Assembly (NCBI GenBank): GCA_037893245.1
Contig: JBAIAA010001113.1
Location: forward strand, 62,001-126,000
Length of the DNA: 64,000 nucleotides
Origin: Crossaster papposus
Taxonomy: Eukaryota > Echinodermata > Asteroidea > Velatida > Solasteridae
Direction: 5' to 3'
The notes beneath the pieces were generated by a model. That model did not search any database and was not told where the DNA came from. It worked only from the letters and a program-made list of their open reading frames with translations. Shown here piece by piece: positions 53,448 through 64,000 of the stretch; the stretch's first letter is position 1; each line of letters starts with the position of its first letter. The translations under genes and the position numbers were made by a program.

Positions 53448-54711
53448 TATATCATTGTGACGATGTTAAAATTGCTATTTTGCACTTGGAATTCAAGTTA
53501 TTTATTCCATGCGTCTACTATCTGCAGTCTCCTATTACCTGCACCTACCTGAATTTACTCCTAGTTTACATGAACAAATAAATATACAGAATTACCTTAA
53601 TAAATTTTTCCTAATGTTTTTTTCTACAGGTATTTGTCCTTTATTTTAGATTTTGAATGTATCATGCAAATCATACTATACAGCATTAAATGATGCTAAA
53701 ATAGGGTAGTCTGAAAAGTTAACAAGAAATGTTGAATGTGTATGCGTAATTATAACACCGTCATCCACGGATTCTGTGTTTCGATTGGCCGAGAGCAAGT
53801 CTCGTGGCAGTTGCTATTTTTACTATCTCCCTGTGCACGGCCAAAAGTACTATAGTTAGGGAATAACAGTTCGAGGACCCGGTCATTACTGCGTTATAAT
53901 TGACCGGGTTGGGGGATAGCCATTGGTAATGCATGGAGACGAGAACAATTTGTAAAAATGTTCAACATTTTGTGACTTTTCTTTCGGCGATATTTCCATC
54001 GTTTTGTGTTCATGTACAGAGGCTTATGCATAGTACCCAGTATCTTCTACATGTGTTGTTAGTCTTACCCATACTTGGGGACCAGACTCTAAACTAGGTA
54101 TGTGAAATAGCGTTTCAAAGAGGGCGCCCTATTGGTCACTTTTATTATATTCGACCGAGCGACTCCCCCTTAGTCCCCCATACCTATACAATCCCTAGAC
54201 TATTTTTACATAACGCACTCCCCCTAAAAACCACAACATTCCGCAAGCATAATTGGCGTGTATAATTTGCGCGCACGGTATTTTATTCAGTGCAACAACG
54301 AAGCCTTTAGATTGTCGCGGCAGCATAAAACTGTACCATAATTCCTAATTCATCGTCATTCAGTTCATTTAGATAAAAATTTTGATCAACATTTGATTCT
54401 GCATTTTAGTTAGACATGGTGTGTAATAATCTGAGCAACAACTTTGAAGATATCTTTGGAGGCGCAGACAGCACAATTTTCAGGTTAATTTCTCTCTTTT
54501 TATATACTCGTTCAAGAACATTATTGACTGGTACATTTGTTAATTTGTTAATTTGTTTTATTGAAAACTTGTACCCAAAAATAATCAAGTTATCGAATCC
54601 ATTTTATTTTTTTTCCAAATTTGTTTTAGAAATAAATATTAAAGCTTCCTTAAACAAAAAATGTGTAATTCTGCCGATTTTAAACAAGTCACTGTAGGAC
54701 TGCTACTTATA
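53448..54711. other. spacer between the two palindromes, weak exon candidate
   Basis: At 54416 the frame MVCNNLSNNFEDIFGGADST runs into FR and a possible donor (CAG|GTTAAT). The upstream 54200-54400 contains CpG and a TATA-like gtgtataattt, which could be a promoter. Open sequence to 54697 is hydrophobic and probably intronic. Nothing else is recognised. Confidence 0.3.
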
Positions 54712-55936
54712 GTCCAGTCAAAATACCAAATTTTGTATTGTTGACCTCAAACAAATTGTAACAAATATTTTTTCACCACAGTGAACTTCTATAAGGTCCC
54801 TAGAATTACATACTAACAATCTTTAAAAATCCAAGCGGTGGAAATATGTCTAATTTGCATAAATTGGTAACCCCTGCCGTGTAATATGTTTATTTCCATA
54901 TTGGGGTATATATTTTATTAATCTTTTTCGAAAATCTTTTTGGGGTGATTCTACTTACACATCCTTACTTCAATAACATTTTCTAAAGCATGTAAGTGAC
55001 TGAATAATTTTGAAAATAGAGTAATGGTTCAAAATGACTATAATTTTAGCCTATAATTTGCACGCATTTACCTTGTCTCCAGATATCATCAAGTAGTCAG
55101 TATGGACAAGCAGTACTTACTGGCACCGTTATCCTATTAAAACCTTATGAAAAATCATTATGAACAATGATAACATTGTGATATTTAGCCCAGCAAACAA
55201 CAACTGGGAAAAATCGTTTGTCCATAAATTGGGCTAAAAAGTAGGTGAAGGGTTACCTAAGGTGAGAGACTTGAACAAGTTCAAGGAAACCCCCAAAATT
55301 AAAGATGTTTGTTGCTTACAATAATCATATCTACGTTAGAATGTATTTTGAGAATTTTCTTGAGCTTGTTCAAGTCTCCCATGTTAGGTAACCCTTTAAC
55401 TTCTTTTTCGCCTAGTTTATAAACAAACCATTTTCCCCCAGTTTTGGTTTGCTGGGCTAAATATCACAATGTTATCATTGTTCATATGATTTTCCATTAG
55501 GTTTTATTATGATAACTGTGCCAGTAAGCAACTTGGTGAATTTGAAGCTCACCAATACTGACTACTGGATGATATCTGGAGACAGTGTAATATACGCACA
55601 TTTATAGGGTCACGAAGTTGTCATTTTGGATAATTACCATGTTCTCATAATTATTCAGTCACTTATACGCTTTAGAAAATGTTATCGAAGTAGAGATATG
55701 CAAGTAGAATCACCTAAATAAACTTTTCAATTGTTTTAATATATATTACATACCCAAATATGAGAATAAATATATTATGCGGCAGGGATTAACGATTTAT
55801 GCAAATTAGTCATATTTCCACCACTTGAATTTTTAAAGACTTTTGATATGTTATTGTAGGGACCTTTTAGAAATGCATTGTGGTGAAATTTGTTTTGTTA
55901 CAATTTGTTTGAGGTCAAAACTTATTTTGACGGGAC
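54712..55936. mobile_element. 1.23-kb palindromic TA-flanked element, copy 2, inverted
   Basis: Same family as 52209-53447, with TA at 54710-54711 and 55937-55938. The left arm here matches the right arm of copy 1 best (both carry accaaattttgtattg), and its right arm matches copy 1's left arm (ataagttttgacctc), so the two elements are in opposite orientation. Together they form a 3.7-kb inverted repeat with a 1.26-kb spacer. Confidence 0.9.
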
Positions 55937-55938
55937 TA

Positions 55939-57006
55939 TTATATCTGGCCAATCATTGGATTGCATGGTGCTTAATGCTGGTCCAGGGGGCATTTATTAG
56001 CATTTATTAGGCCGTTTCACAAAGACAGCTTCATTTCCGTATAGTTTGCTTCTTTCACGTAGTTTAGCAGTGGCAATGGAGCTCATGTGACACTCAAGTA
56101 CTGAGGTCGAATAAAGGCAAGAGGAGAACGGCTTCTTTGGATTACTGTTTATTCTGAAGAGATATAAAGAACATGTTAACTCGTCTCTGACAAAATGGGT
56201 TGTCTCAATCATTAACATATTTACATTAGTGAACAAGGCGATATTTACAAATAACGAATCGTAAACGAATCTAAAATGGCGGACGAAGAACTTAACACTC
56301 GCCTTTCAAAACTAAATGGAATGTACAAAGAAAATAAATACTTTGACATCCTCCTTCAATCTCCTTACAAAGGTTACTATATAGGTAAAAGGAAGTTATA
56401 TCTTAACTTTTAACCTTTACTTTCGCGGATAACCATGACAAATATAATCAACATTTATTTCCCGCCAAAACTAATGTATCGCCGCCATCTTGGGGATGCA
56501 CTAAAATCACGATCAATTACTCTTAAATCACACATTAACACAATTTAGTTTATAAATTGGAATATTACTTTTACGTTACTTCGTTTACTATTTTATGTAA
56601 GGAAGTTTCAGATACTGTTATGCCTAGCATTCGGCACTTTGTCAAATCTGTACAGTAGTGCTATAAGTTTTCCGGCACGAAACACGGCTTCCTCAAATAT
56701 CTGACATTATATCCAAACATTGAGAAAAATAGAGAAGTGAATTTACAATAAGTTTTAAATCAATGCAGAAGATAAATGTAGAAAATAAACGAAATATTTT
56801 ACCTGTAACATAAGAGATATAAAGAACATGTTAACTCGTCTCTTACAAAATGGGTTGTGAAAAAATAAGACGTCACTGCTGGTGGCGACAAACAATAAAG
56901 CAACAACTTAGTTCGGCGGAATGATTTTAAAGGCCGCAATAACAAATAAAAGTAAAAAAATAACGGGGGGGGGGGGGGGGGGGGGTCATTTTTTCTACCC
57001 GTGACA
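55939..57006. other. region including the 3' LTR of Ty3 element D and a 45-bp direct repeat
   Basis: agagatataaagaacatgtt followed by aactcgtctc occurs at 56158-56206 and at 56814-56860, 656 bp apart. On minus, TGTCACGG at 57006 directly follows the polypurine tract of element D, so its 3' LTR should begin there and run leftward. The LTR's other end is not identified. A G-run lies at 56965-56985. An ATG exon candidate is at 56276. Confidence 0.45.
56276..56413 (+). CDS. small start-codon exon candidate
   Basis: aaaATGG opens MADEELNTRLSKLNGMYKEN followed by KYFDILLQSPYKGYYIG; the frame ends at 56413. A possible donor AG|GTAAAA at 56386 would cut it after 36 codons. The peptide is helix-prone and charged, with good Kozak context, but no family is recognised and it may lie within an LTR. 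Confidence 0.35.
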   Translation: MADEELNTRLSKLNGMYKENKYFDILLQSPYKGYYIGKRKLYLNF

Positions 57007-57016
57007 CTTCTTCCTC
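57007..57016 (-). promoter_or_regulatory. polypurine tract of Ty3 element D
   Basis: On minus GAGGAAGAAG lies immediately before TGTCACGG at 57006. A purine run of this kind next to TG is the plus-strand primer site of LTR retrotransposons. It is about 420 bp after the pol stop codon at 57438. Confidence 0.6.
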
Positions 57017-57368
57017 GTTTGAGAAATGGCGTCCTCGACATTTACATAAATTACAATTACACAAATGAGCATTATGTTTTAATTACCGGAAAGCTTTAAA
57101 CTTACAGGTGCCTTAAATCTTAAATGTACAAAATGATAGCTTTACATGTCCTGCAACGACCTCGTTGCAAAATAAACAATATACATGTACTTACATCGAT
57201 ACAATTATGCCTCATTTGGTTAGATGATAAATATACAATATGAGAGTACCTAACATATCTTCAGCTTCATAACTTTCATTCAACATTTAATGGAAAATGC
57301 TTAGTATCGTGGTTTCAAATGAATAAACTCTTGAACAAAATTATTCAACTAATCTAACCGATACTGCT

Positions 57369-57388
57369 AAACACACACACACACACAA
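57369..57388. repeat. CA microsatellite
   Basis: A short (AC)n run in the 3' non-coding part of element D. No other feature. Confidence 0.8.
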
Positions 57389-57437
57389 CAGATTGATCTT
57401 GGAATTAAAGGGGACACAAATTATATACATGATGTAA

Positions 57438-58475
57438 TTAAATCTTGGACGCTAATCGGAGATATATCTTCTTTCGTGTTTGTGCCATTCTAGGGATTCT
57501 CCATTTCTTGAGTATTTTCTTTCCTAATTCTAGTCTTGACTTGAATCCTTGAGCTTCATATGCCGTATGCTGCTTAGTCTGGCCGAGGTAATCGTAGGTA
57601 AGTCTGTCGGGTTGTCTTCGTGTACATTGAGGTCGAACATATTTTGCTATGGGTTCTTCGGGCGGTACCACTACCGTCGAACTATCGCCTCTAGGTGACT
57701 GTGCGGAAGCTCCTTGTGATAGTTTGGACAGGGGGTTGGTGCTCTTAGAAATTGGCGGTGGCATTGGAGAGGGATAATTATTGTCCGGAGTCTGACGGAC
57801 TACCAGTGCTCCGGGACGCCGGGGCTCGGTCTCTAATGGAGCTGGGGTGATCGCGGTCGAGGCGAACGGTCCCCCGTAGCTCCAACTCCCACCCTTGTGA
57901 TCTTGATTTCGGGATTGTTCCGTTTCCTCCTTTGTAAGTTGTGTTTCAGGTTGCTCCATAAACCCTGTGACCTCTTTCTTGTCTTTCTCCTCTTGGGTAC
58001 ATGTATTGTGCTCCATAGGGAGGAACATGCAGGGGGTGAGGAGGTTTTGATGCACAATACGCTCCTTGCCATTCACTGAGCAGATTTTGTACACTGGGAT
58101 ATTAGGCACTTTGTGTGTAACAATGTAGGGATGTGGTTCCCCTCTGTCTCTCAGTTTCTGCCTCCCGACGACATGTTTGTTCTGGATCAAGACCCTGTCA
58201 CCGATTTGAAGAGGTGCTTCTCTGGTTCCCCTGTCGTAGAGACGTTTCTGTTTCCTCTTCGCTTGCCTGACAACGTCTGCAGCTGTGCTGTATGCCTGCT
58301 GAAGGCGATCCTTAAGAGTCTCAACAAACTCTTCGTATATTGGTTCTTCGTCCAGATTCTTTGCGCTAAGGCCAAACATGAGATCGACGGGTAAATTGGC
58401 ATATCTGCCAAACATAAGAAAAAATGGAGCATACCCTGTAGTTTCATGTCTTGTCGAATTGTAAGCATGGGCCAT
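57438..58475 (-). pseudogene. integrase C-terminal half of element D
   Basis: 345 codons: MAHAYNSTRHETTGYAPFFL and MFGRYANLPVDLMFGLSAKN are the standard post-core integrase block. KRLYDRGTREAPLQIGDRVL and YIVTHKVPNIPVYKI form the C-terminal barrel. A long proline- and charge-rich tail ends in RRQPDRLTYDYLGQ, a usual Ty3 ending, at 57438. It is separated from the core (58494) by a short frameshift. Confidence 0.88.
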
Positions 58476-58493
58476 TGGACCGACGTATGATTT

Positions 58494-59353
58494 CTAATCT
58501 TTCTTTTGGTCTAGTTTAAGGGTACCTAACATGTTGATAAGGGTGTGGTTAAAGCGTTCGGTTTGACCATTGCCTTGAGGGTGGTATGGAGTGGTACGAC
58601 TCTTGTGAATTCCCGAAACCTTGCAAAGCTCCCAAATGAGCGTACTCTCAAAATTGCGCCCTTGGTCTGCATGAATGCGAAGTGGAAACCCATAATGCTG
58701 GATTACTTCTTCCCATAACACCTTGGCCACCGTGTCTGCTTTCTGATCTCGTGTCGGGTACGCCAGAGCATATTTCGTGAATTGGTCGGTAATGACGAGA
58801 ATATTCTCATGGCCTCCTTTGGAACGTTCAAGCTTCAGGAAATCGATACATATCAACTTCATGGGCATGGGTTCAGTTGTGTTGATGGAAACTAACGGCA
58901 CTCGTGTCTTCGTTTCTGGGGTCTTGCGCAGACCACAACGTTTACAGGTTTCACACCACTTTTTTTTACATCATTCGCCATCTTTGGCCAAAAGAACCTT
59001 TCACGGACCATGTTGAGTGTGCGATCGTAGCCCATGTGTCCAAGTTCATTGTGCAATGCAGTCAGTACTGTATTTCGATATTGACTAGGTAGTATAAGTT
59101 AGAAGGAGACTTCGCCATTTTACAACTTCCTCGCTCGGTAGAGTATGTCGTTTTGGATGCAGAGCTTGTCCCACTGCCGGAGATACTGCATACAACCAGG
59201 CGGCTGTGTGTGCTTCTCTGATGGTGTTGGTCGTTTACCCCTTTCCAAATGCAATATTATTGGGCCGATTTCGGAATCGTCTCGTTGGGAAATGGTCAGG
59301 ACCTTCGGAGATATCATGGGAAATTGACCACCTGGTGGTTGAGGAAGCTGCAT
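58494..59353 (-). pseudogene. integrase zinc-binding and catalytic core of element D
   Basis: 59353-59120 encodes the linker (RDDSEIGPIILHLERGKRPT; DKLCIQNDILYRARKL). After frame breaks, 59065-58930 holds HNELGHMGYDRTLNMVRERF with the zinc-binding His pair. 58901-58494 is the core: LICIDFLKLERSKGG (first D), IHADQGRNFEST (second D), TPYHPQGNGQTERFNHTL (E). The full DDE triad is therefore present, but at least two frameshifts interrupt the polyprotein. Confidence 0.85.
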
Positions 59354-59476
59354 CTGGTCTCCTGTTTTGGCATTGAGCTACCGTTGGTTGTAAATACAGA
59401 AATGATGTAGCTGTCTGACCGTTACATATATCGCATTGACGACATCTGACGGGATTGTGTTAACTTCTCTCTGGAA

Positions 59477-61486
59477 CTATATGGACGTTCTAGACATGTC
59501 TGGCATTCTGGATAGCGCATCTGCAGCGGCATTATTCTTTCCAGGCTTGTACTTAATGTCGAAGTTGAATTGGGAAAGTGCAGCCACCCAACGCTGCCCA
59601 GTCGCGTCCAATTTAGCTGATGTTGCCACGTATAAGAGCGGATTGTTGTCTGTCATGACAGTGAATTTACACCCAAGGAGGTAATCCCTTAGTTTGTCTG
59701 TAATTGCCCACTTCAAGCCTAGGAATTCCAGTTTGTGAGCTGGATACCTCGACTCGGATGGAGAAAGACCTCTGCTTGCGTAAGCTATAATTCTCTCTCT
59801 TCCATCCTGAACCTGGCTGAGAACGGCACCGAGTCCTATCCCAGATGCATCAGTCTGCAAGACGAAAGGTAAGTTGTAGTTGGCGAAGCCTAGAACGGGT
59901 GCAGATGTCATTTGGTGTTTCAGTGTGTCAAAAGCTATCTGGCACTCATTTGTCCATATATAGGGCGGAACTGGTACTGGCTGCTTTCCTTTGCTTTTCT
60001 TACTCCGTCTGGGATCACCTGAGGTGAGTTTATACAGTGGGGATGCACTACTGGAGTACCCTTTGATAAATCGCCGACAATAGCCTGTAAAACCAAGGAA
60101 GCGAAGGAGTTCTCTCCGATTAGTGGGTGGGGGCCAGTTTCTAACTTGCGAAACCTTGTCGGGGTCTGTGGCTATACCCTCGGCGGAGACGATATGTCCA
60201 AGGTATTTTACTTTCATTCGAAGGAGACTACACTTGGCTGGCTTAAGTTTGAGTCCATGTTGACGCAGACATGAGAAGACATTTTCCAGACGTGTAAGAT
60301 GTTCTTCAAACGTAGAAGAGTAGACAATTACATCATCCAAGTACAGGAGACAATTGGTGTAGTTAAGGTCTCCTAAACAAGTAGTCATCAACCGTTGAAA
60401 TGTTGCTGGGGCGTTTTGTACGCCAAATGGCATCCTGTTACACTCAAACAAACCGGTGGGGGTTGTGAATGCCGTCTTATATTTATCATTTTTCTCCATT
60501 TTCACTTGCCAATATCGTGAAGTCAAATCTAAGGTACTGAAAATAGAAGCATTACCGGTGGCATCTAGTGCCTCTTCAATGCGTGGCAATGGAAAAGCGT
60601 CACGTACAGTTCTGCTGTTAAGTTGTCTGTAGTCTATACACAGTCTTAAGGAGCCGTCTTTCTTATGGGCCACGACGATTGGCGACGCATAAGGCAAACA
60701 GCTTCGTCGAATGACCTCCGACTTTTCCATCTTCGCAAGTTGTTCCTTTACATCCTGGTACGGTGTAGGTGGGATGCGTCGATACGGAAGTCTGAAAGGT
60801 GTTTCATCGATGAGGGGGATTCTATGTTTTATTGTCGAAGTTCGGCCAAAGTCCTGTGAATCCTTAGAAGAAATATCTGAATATTTCTGAAGGAGATCAA
60901 AAAGCATATCCCTCTGTGTGTTGTCTTTTAGTGTCGCATTCGATAAGTCTAAAGCCGATACTTCTTCAGGCAAACCTTCAGCAGTTGTGTGTCTTCTGGT
61001 GTATCCGCCGGACAATCTCCCTGTGGATTTTCGAAGGGGATTTAAGATTGGTGCATGATGATAGATCTCGTTTGTCTCAGTCGTTGGATTATGATGTGGG
61101 TAGCACGTCTCATCCAAGTGGATGGCCGGAGATACCTGGGCAACTGGCGAGTTCCTTGGCAGTGTAATGGGCATTACTGAGATGTTGCATATCCGCACAG
61201 GTACTCGGCGACTTTGAGTAACATCAGCGACCAAATGAGCAACTCTTAAACATGACGCACTGTTCGGCAAGTCTTCGATGGCAGCAGTGTATGGTTGACC
61301 TGAGGGGCTGGGTGGTGCTTCACAGATGATATATATTGTTTCACCTGGTAAAATCTTCCTAGAGTATCGGCCCACATACTTTGCGTAACCCATACTTCCA
61401 CTTGACGTAGGCGTCACAGTATTGACAAAAGCTGTGTGCCATGCGACGTTGTCCGCTTTCAGATGTTGCATGAAGTATTCACCCAT
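59477..61486 (-). CDS. reverse transcriptase and RNase H of element D
   Basis: 669 codons without a stop. The RT lies at about residues 240-450: EVIRRSCLPYASPIVVAHKK, LCIDYRQLNSRTVRDAFPLP, IFSTLDLTSRYWQVKMEKND, and catalytic LLYLDDVIVYSSTF. LRFLGFTGYCRRFIKGYSSS closes it. RNase H follows at about 530-660: FVLQTDASGIGLGAVLSQVQ, FTVMTDNNPLLYV and KPGKNNAAADALSRMPDMSR. The first 200 residues join the protease region. It ends at TAG 59477, shortly before the integrase linker, which in an intact element would be continuous. Confidence 0.92.
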   Translation of the reverse strand: MGEYFMQHLKADNVAWHTAFVNTVTPTSSGSMGYAKYVGRYSRKILPGETIYIICEAPPSPSGQPYTAAIEDLPNSASCLRVAHLVADVTQSRRVPVRICNISVMPITLPRNSPVAQVSPAIHLDETCYPHHNPTTETNEIYHHAPILNPLRKSTGRLSGGYTRRHTTAEGLPEEVSALDLSNATLKDNTQRDMLFDLLQKYSDISSKDSQDFGRTSTIKHRIPLIDETPFRLPYRRIPPTPYQDVKEQLAKMEKSEVIRRSCLPYASPIVVAHKKDGSLRLCIDYRQLNSRTVRDAFPLPRIEEALDATGNASIFSTLDLTSRYWQVKMEKNDKYKTAFTTPTGLFECNRMPFGVQNAPATFQRLMTTCLGDLNYTNCLLYLDDVIVYSSTFEEHLTRLENVFSCLRQHGLKLKPAKCSLLRMKVKYLGHIVSAEGIATDPDKVSQVRNWPPPTNRRELLRFLGFTGYCRRFIKGYSSSASPLYKLTSGDPRRSKKSKGKQPVPVPPYIWTNECQIAFDTLKHQMTSAPVLGFANYNLPFVLQTDASGIGLGAVLSQVQDGRERIIAYASRGLSPSESRYPAHKLEFLGLKWAITDKLRDYLLGCKFTVMTDNNPLLYVATSAKLDATGQRWVAALSQFNFDIKYKPGKNNAAADALSRMPDMSRTSI

Positions 61487-61974
61487 AACTCGTTGCTGAT
61501 CGTTCTTAGACGCACGTATGACTTGGTACCGATTAGTAATGGGACCTGCTTGCGATAACTGTCCGCTGGAAACAGGAAAAATGGCACATCTTCATAAGTG
61601 ATGCCGAGGACAGTCAATGTAATCAGGATTACTCCTAGGTAGGGTACTTGATGTCCATTAGCCCCCTCTATTCTTATATCCGTGGGTGACAATTCGAGAT
61701 CTTTCAATTCCGGATGTGCTTTTCTCAAGTCATTGGTAACAGAAGAAATTTGGGATCCTGAATCTATGAGAGCCCAGAAGAATCTACCATTTATTTCGAC
61801 GGTGTCCTCGTTTTGGGGGCCAACAAGGTCTTGGTGTCCTAGCCCACTCTGTCTAAACATCGATGTCTGCTGTTCAGCCGACTTTTGAAGAAAGACTACT
61901 GGGCTGGATTCTGGGCGCCCGACGGTCTGCCCTGCAACCAGGGGCCCTGGTAGTTTAACGGTGCTCTTCTGCAT
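61459..61974 (-). CDS. retropepsin-type protease region of element D
   Basis: 171 codons, overlapping the end of gag in another frame. VEINGRFFWALIDSGSQISS contains the DSG active-site motif of retroviral-type aspartic proteases (Ser in place of Thr, as in many Ty3 elements). LGVILITLTVLGITYEDVPF and PLLIGTKSYVRL complete the fold. It overlaps the 669-codon RT frame by 28 bp, so a -1 or +1 shift would be needed to join them. Confidence 0.85.
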   Translation of the reverse strand: MQKSTVKLPGPLVAGQTVGRPESSPVVFLQKSAEQQTSMFRQSGLGHQDLVGPQNEDTVEINGRFFWALIDSGSQISSVTNDLRKAHPELKDLELSPTDIRIEGANGHQVPYLGVILITLTVLGITYEDVPFFLFPADSYRKQVPLLIGTKSYVRLRTISNELWVNTSCNI

Positions 61975-63235
61975 CCTTTGGCAATGTGGCCTTCCTGGCC
62001 GCAGCGGTGGCAGACGAAGACTCGGTGTTCTGTCTGCTGATAGTAGATCGGCTTTCGATGAGGTGGGTTTGATTTGGCTGCTAGGGTTTCGATTGTCTGC
62101 GCCAGCTGTTGAACTCTGTGTATGAGGTCTTGTAGGACATCATCTGTGGATTTCTGTGGCTGCTGTGTAGGTTGGTTGCTTGACAATAAGGGGGGCTTCT
62201 GGACGGCCGGTGGTTTGGGCGGTTTATGTTGAAACTGTACATCAGATGTAGATTGAGACGGGACGTATCGTGGTTGACTTTGTGCCTTAGTGTCAGACTT
62301 TGGTTTCAAGGCTGCAGCTGTGCGGTTCTCGCGTTCCATTTGTCTCAGTTCGATTTGAAGCTCTCTAAAGGCCATGTCTCTCGGCTTCATTGGTGCTAGT
62401 CTGTTTGTAATCTTTTCATCTCTTACCCCTCTCATGAATTGTTGTGTCAGCATTCCATTCCTGTTAGGAAGTGGCCGTTTGTCGTTCATTCTTTCTTCTA
62501 CGGTTCTGAGTGTAGCTTCAAGCTCTACCGCATAGATGCTCGGTGTTTCGTTAGGCAACCTGAACCTCTCGTAAAAATCTGCAAGTGGATCCCCAAGCAT
62601 TGACGTGTCTCCAAATTGAGCTCTCAGTTCGGCAAATGCTTGACTTGGAGTTTGATATTCAACTGGGAGATTGAGAACCAGTTTTCTGGCCGCCCCACCG
62701 AGGTACCTGACTATGGTTCCAAACTGCATTGGCAAAGGCATTGATGTACTTTCAATTAGGTACTTCGTGTCACGGACCCAGTCGTCAATGCCAATGTTAG
62801 ACCCTTCATGTCCAGTGTAAACAGGAACACTCTTGACTTGGTGTGATGGCAAGAGGTGAAATGGACTCGATGAAGATTGGTTTTGACCCAACTGCTGACT
62901 AGGGGTGCTGGACATTTGATTTCCTAGCACCGACGAAGACTGAGGTTGTGTAGCTGGGGTTGTGTTGTTAGATGAAGACTTCGGTTGGTGCAATGCCTTA
63001 TACCATTGTTGAGGGGGCATACTAAGAGAGTATCGTCTTCAAAATCCTCAGCCAGAAGACGGTCGCTGACTGGTTTGAAGCTGGGCAAATCATCAGCCAG
63101 TGACGTGGGAGGTGGGTGAGGTTTAGAGCCTACAACAGGGTCGTGCGATGCACTTCGGGTGGGTGGGTGATCACGAGCTGTAGCTGGGGTAGGAAACATA
63201 TGTTCCTCTGATGATCGCATACTAGAGTAAGCCAT
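61896..63235 (-). pseudogene. gag of element D with CCHC knuckle
   Basis: A likely start at 63235 gives MAYSSMRSSEEHMFPTPATA and a Ser/Pro-rich leader to about 63025. A frameshift there joins the 374-codon frame from 63020 (MPPQQWYKALHQPKSS). The capsid is around residues 90-210 (DWVRDTKYLIESTSMPLPMQ, RAQFGDTSMLGDPLADFYER). VCHRCGQEGHIAKGCRRAP near residue 350 is an intact CX2CX4HX4C knuckle. It ends GAQNPAQ at 61896 and overlaps the protease frame by 79 bp. Confidence 0.88.
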
Positions 63236-64000
63236 GTTCTTGGATTGTAACAAAATCAGCAGAGTTTGTAGGAGCCATACAATCAAATGCAACATTAAAA
63301 TTAATTGAACAGATCAAAAGTCTCAAAGGTAATCAAAATATATATGAATTCGCAATAATTTGAATACATTACTGGAGCACAATCAAATGGGGATTGTCAA
63401 GGTTACACCTGGAAAATATACTTAAATGAACTCTACAACCAACCAGCTGACAGGATAAATGATTATGCAATCGACACTTCTACTCAAAGGCAATCAGTAT
63501 CTTGTGTACGTAATAATACAAAAACACTGGGTCCCCTTACTTACACGTATACTGTAGATGCTGAATTCCACGCCTTCAGTGTGCAAGATCAATACGTGAG
63601 GTTCAATAAGAAGGCCAATACTATGGTTACATAAAAAAAACAATGGGGACAAGTTGGGCTTTGTCACCTATTATTCAAGTAAAGGTATAGAGCATGTACC
63701 CGTACGCCTACTACATGTACATACATTTACACCCACAAAAACAACACGCACAGTGGAATGTAATGAATGCAACTGGTTATAACAATAGGTGTCGCCTGGC
63801 GTTACCGCGTGTATACCTTGGCTCTTGAATCTTGGCTAGAGAGCCCCTGGAATCTTTAGCCACAGGAAAAATCGGCGGACTGTTCAAAATATCCGGTTGT
63901 TGTGCGGCTTTGGTCGACTAAATCACAGGGTCACGTTTCGGCTAACCATGAAGGAATTGGCTAACCGGTCACCACCGACGTATGTGCCACTACAAGCAGT
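63236..64000. other. leader or flank upstream of element D
   Basis: No open frame of note. On minus there are several consensus-like donors (AG|GTATAC near 63815, GTAAGTAAGG near 63535) and pyrimidine tracts, so a spliced leader is possible. No sequence matching the 3' LTR start at 57006 is found. CpG content rises toward 64000. Confidence 0.35.

Larger units (their letters stand above)
57007..63235 (-). mobile_element. Ty3/gypsy retrotransposon D, best preserved
   Basis: Right to left: gag (63235-61896), protease (61974-61459), RT/RNase H (61486-59477), linker and integrase (59353-57438), polypurine tract (57016-57007) and LTR start (57006). The long frames, especially the 669-codon RT/RNase H, show it is the youngest of the four Ty3 elements. 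No 5' LTR or primer binding site is recognised before 64000, so it probably lies outside the window or the leader is long. Confidence 0.9.

Overview
This window is eukaryotic and almost entirely accessory DNA: a repeat-rich stretch of what is most likely a marine invertebrate genome. Penelope-like, PIF/Harbinger and Ty3/gypsy elements, a discoidin-domain gene, spliced exons and TTAGGG-type telomere-like repeats all occur. A deuterostome such as an echinoderm, cephalochordate or hemichordate is plausible, but the sequence does not fix the species. No bacterial features, operons, rRNA or CRISPR arrays are present.

Host genes are sparse. A first coding exon for a secreted protein lies at 19903-20032 (+). 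The last two exons of a discoidin (F5/8 type C) gene lie at 51831-51091 (-). Two short start-codon exons (54416, 56276) are only candidates.

Layout. 1-1582 and 27846-38615 are two copies of one segment. Each carries the same Ty3/gypsy element (copy A from 1583, copy C from 38616). The copies act as empty sites for one another, which dates several later insertions: a 668-bp TTAA element only in copy A (2617-3284) and a 9,021-bp PIF/Harbinger transposon only in copy C (29248-38268). Copy A's integrase is split by a 1,539-bp element with a perfect 9-bp target duplication (6870-8408). At 9226-18740 lies a minus-strand Ty3 element (B), possibly with a C2H2 zinc-finger tail. A 2.8-kb TIR element (11068-13866) carrying a deleted cysteine-rich gene sits between its integrase and that tail. 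18750-20572 holds two MITEs around the secreted-protein exon. 20678-24025 is a minus-strand Penelope-like element. 24548-25918 is a TIR element packed with ATTGGT motifs. 46860-48350 is a tandem duplication of a dispersed repeat. 52209-55936 holds two long palindromic TA-flanked elements in opposite orientation. 57006-63235 is a fourth Ty3 element (D, minus), the best preserved.

The Harbinger element encodes a two-exon DDE transposase on + and a convergent four-segment Myb/SANT partner on -. Inside an exon of the Myb gene sits a second transposon (33121-37878) flanked by TA. It has CACTC termini, long subterminal CCGGGTCA arrays, at least two protein-coding exons of its own and a 36-unit, 20-bp minisatellite. 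The element at 24548-25918 has nearly the same outer termini but an unrelated subterminal array. This shared design, and the cysteine-rich gene found between TIRs, are the two most interesting signals here. Most coding regions are broken by frameshifts or stops, so the region is a layered record of insertions rather than an active gene cluster.
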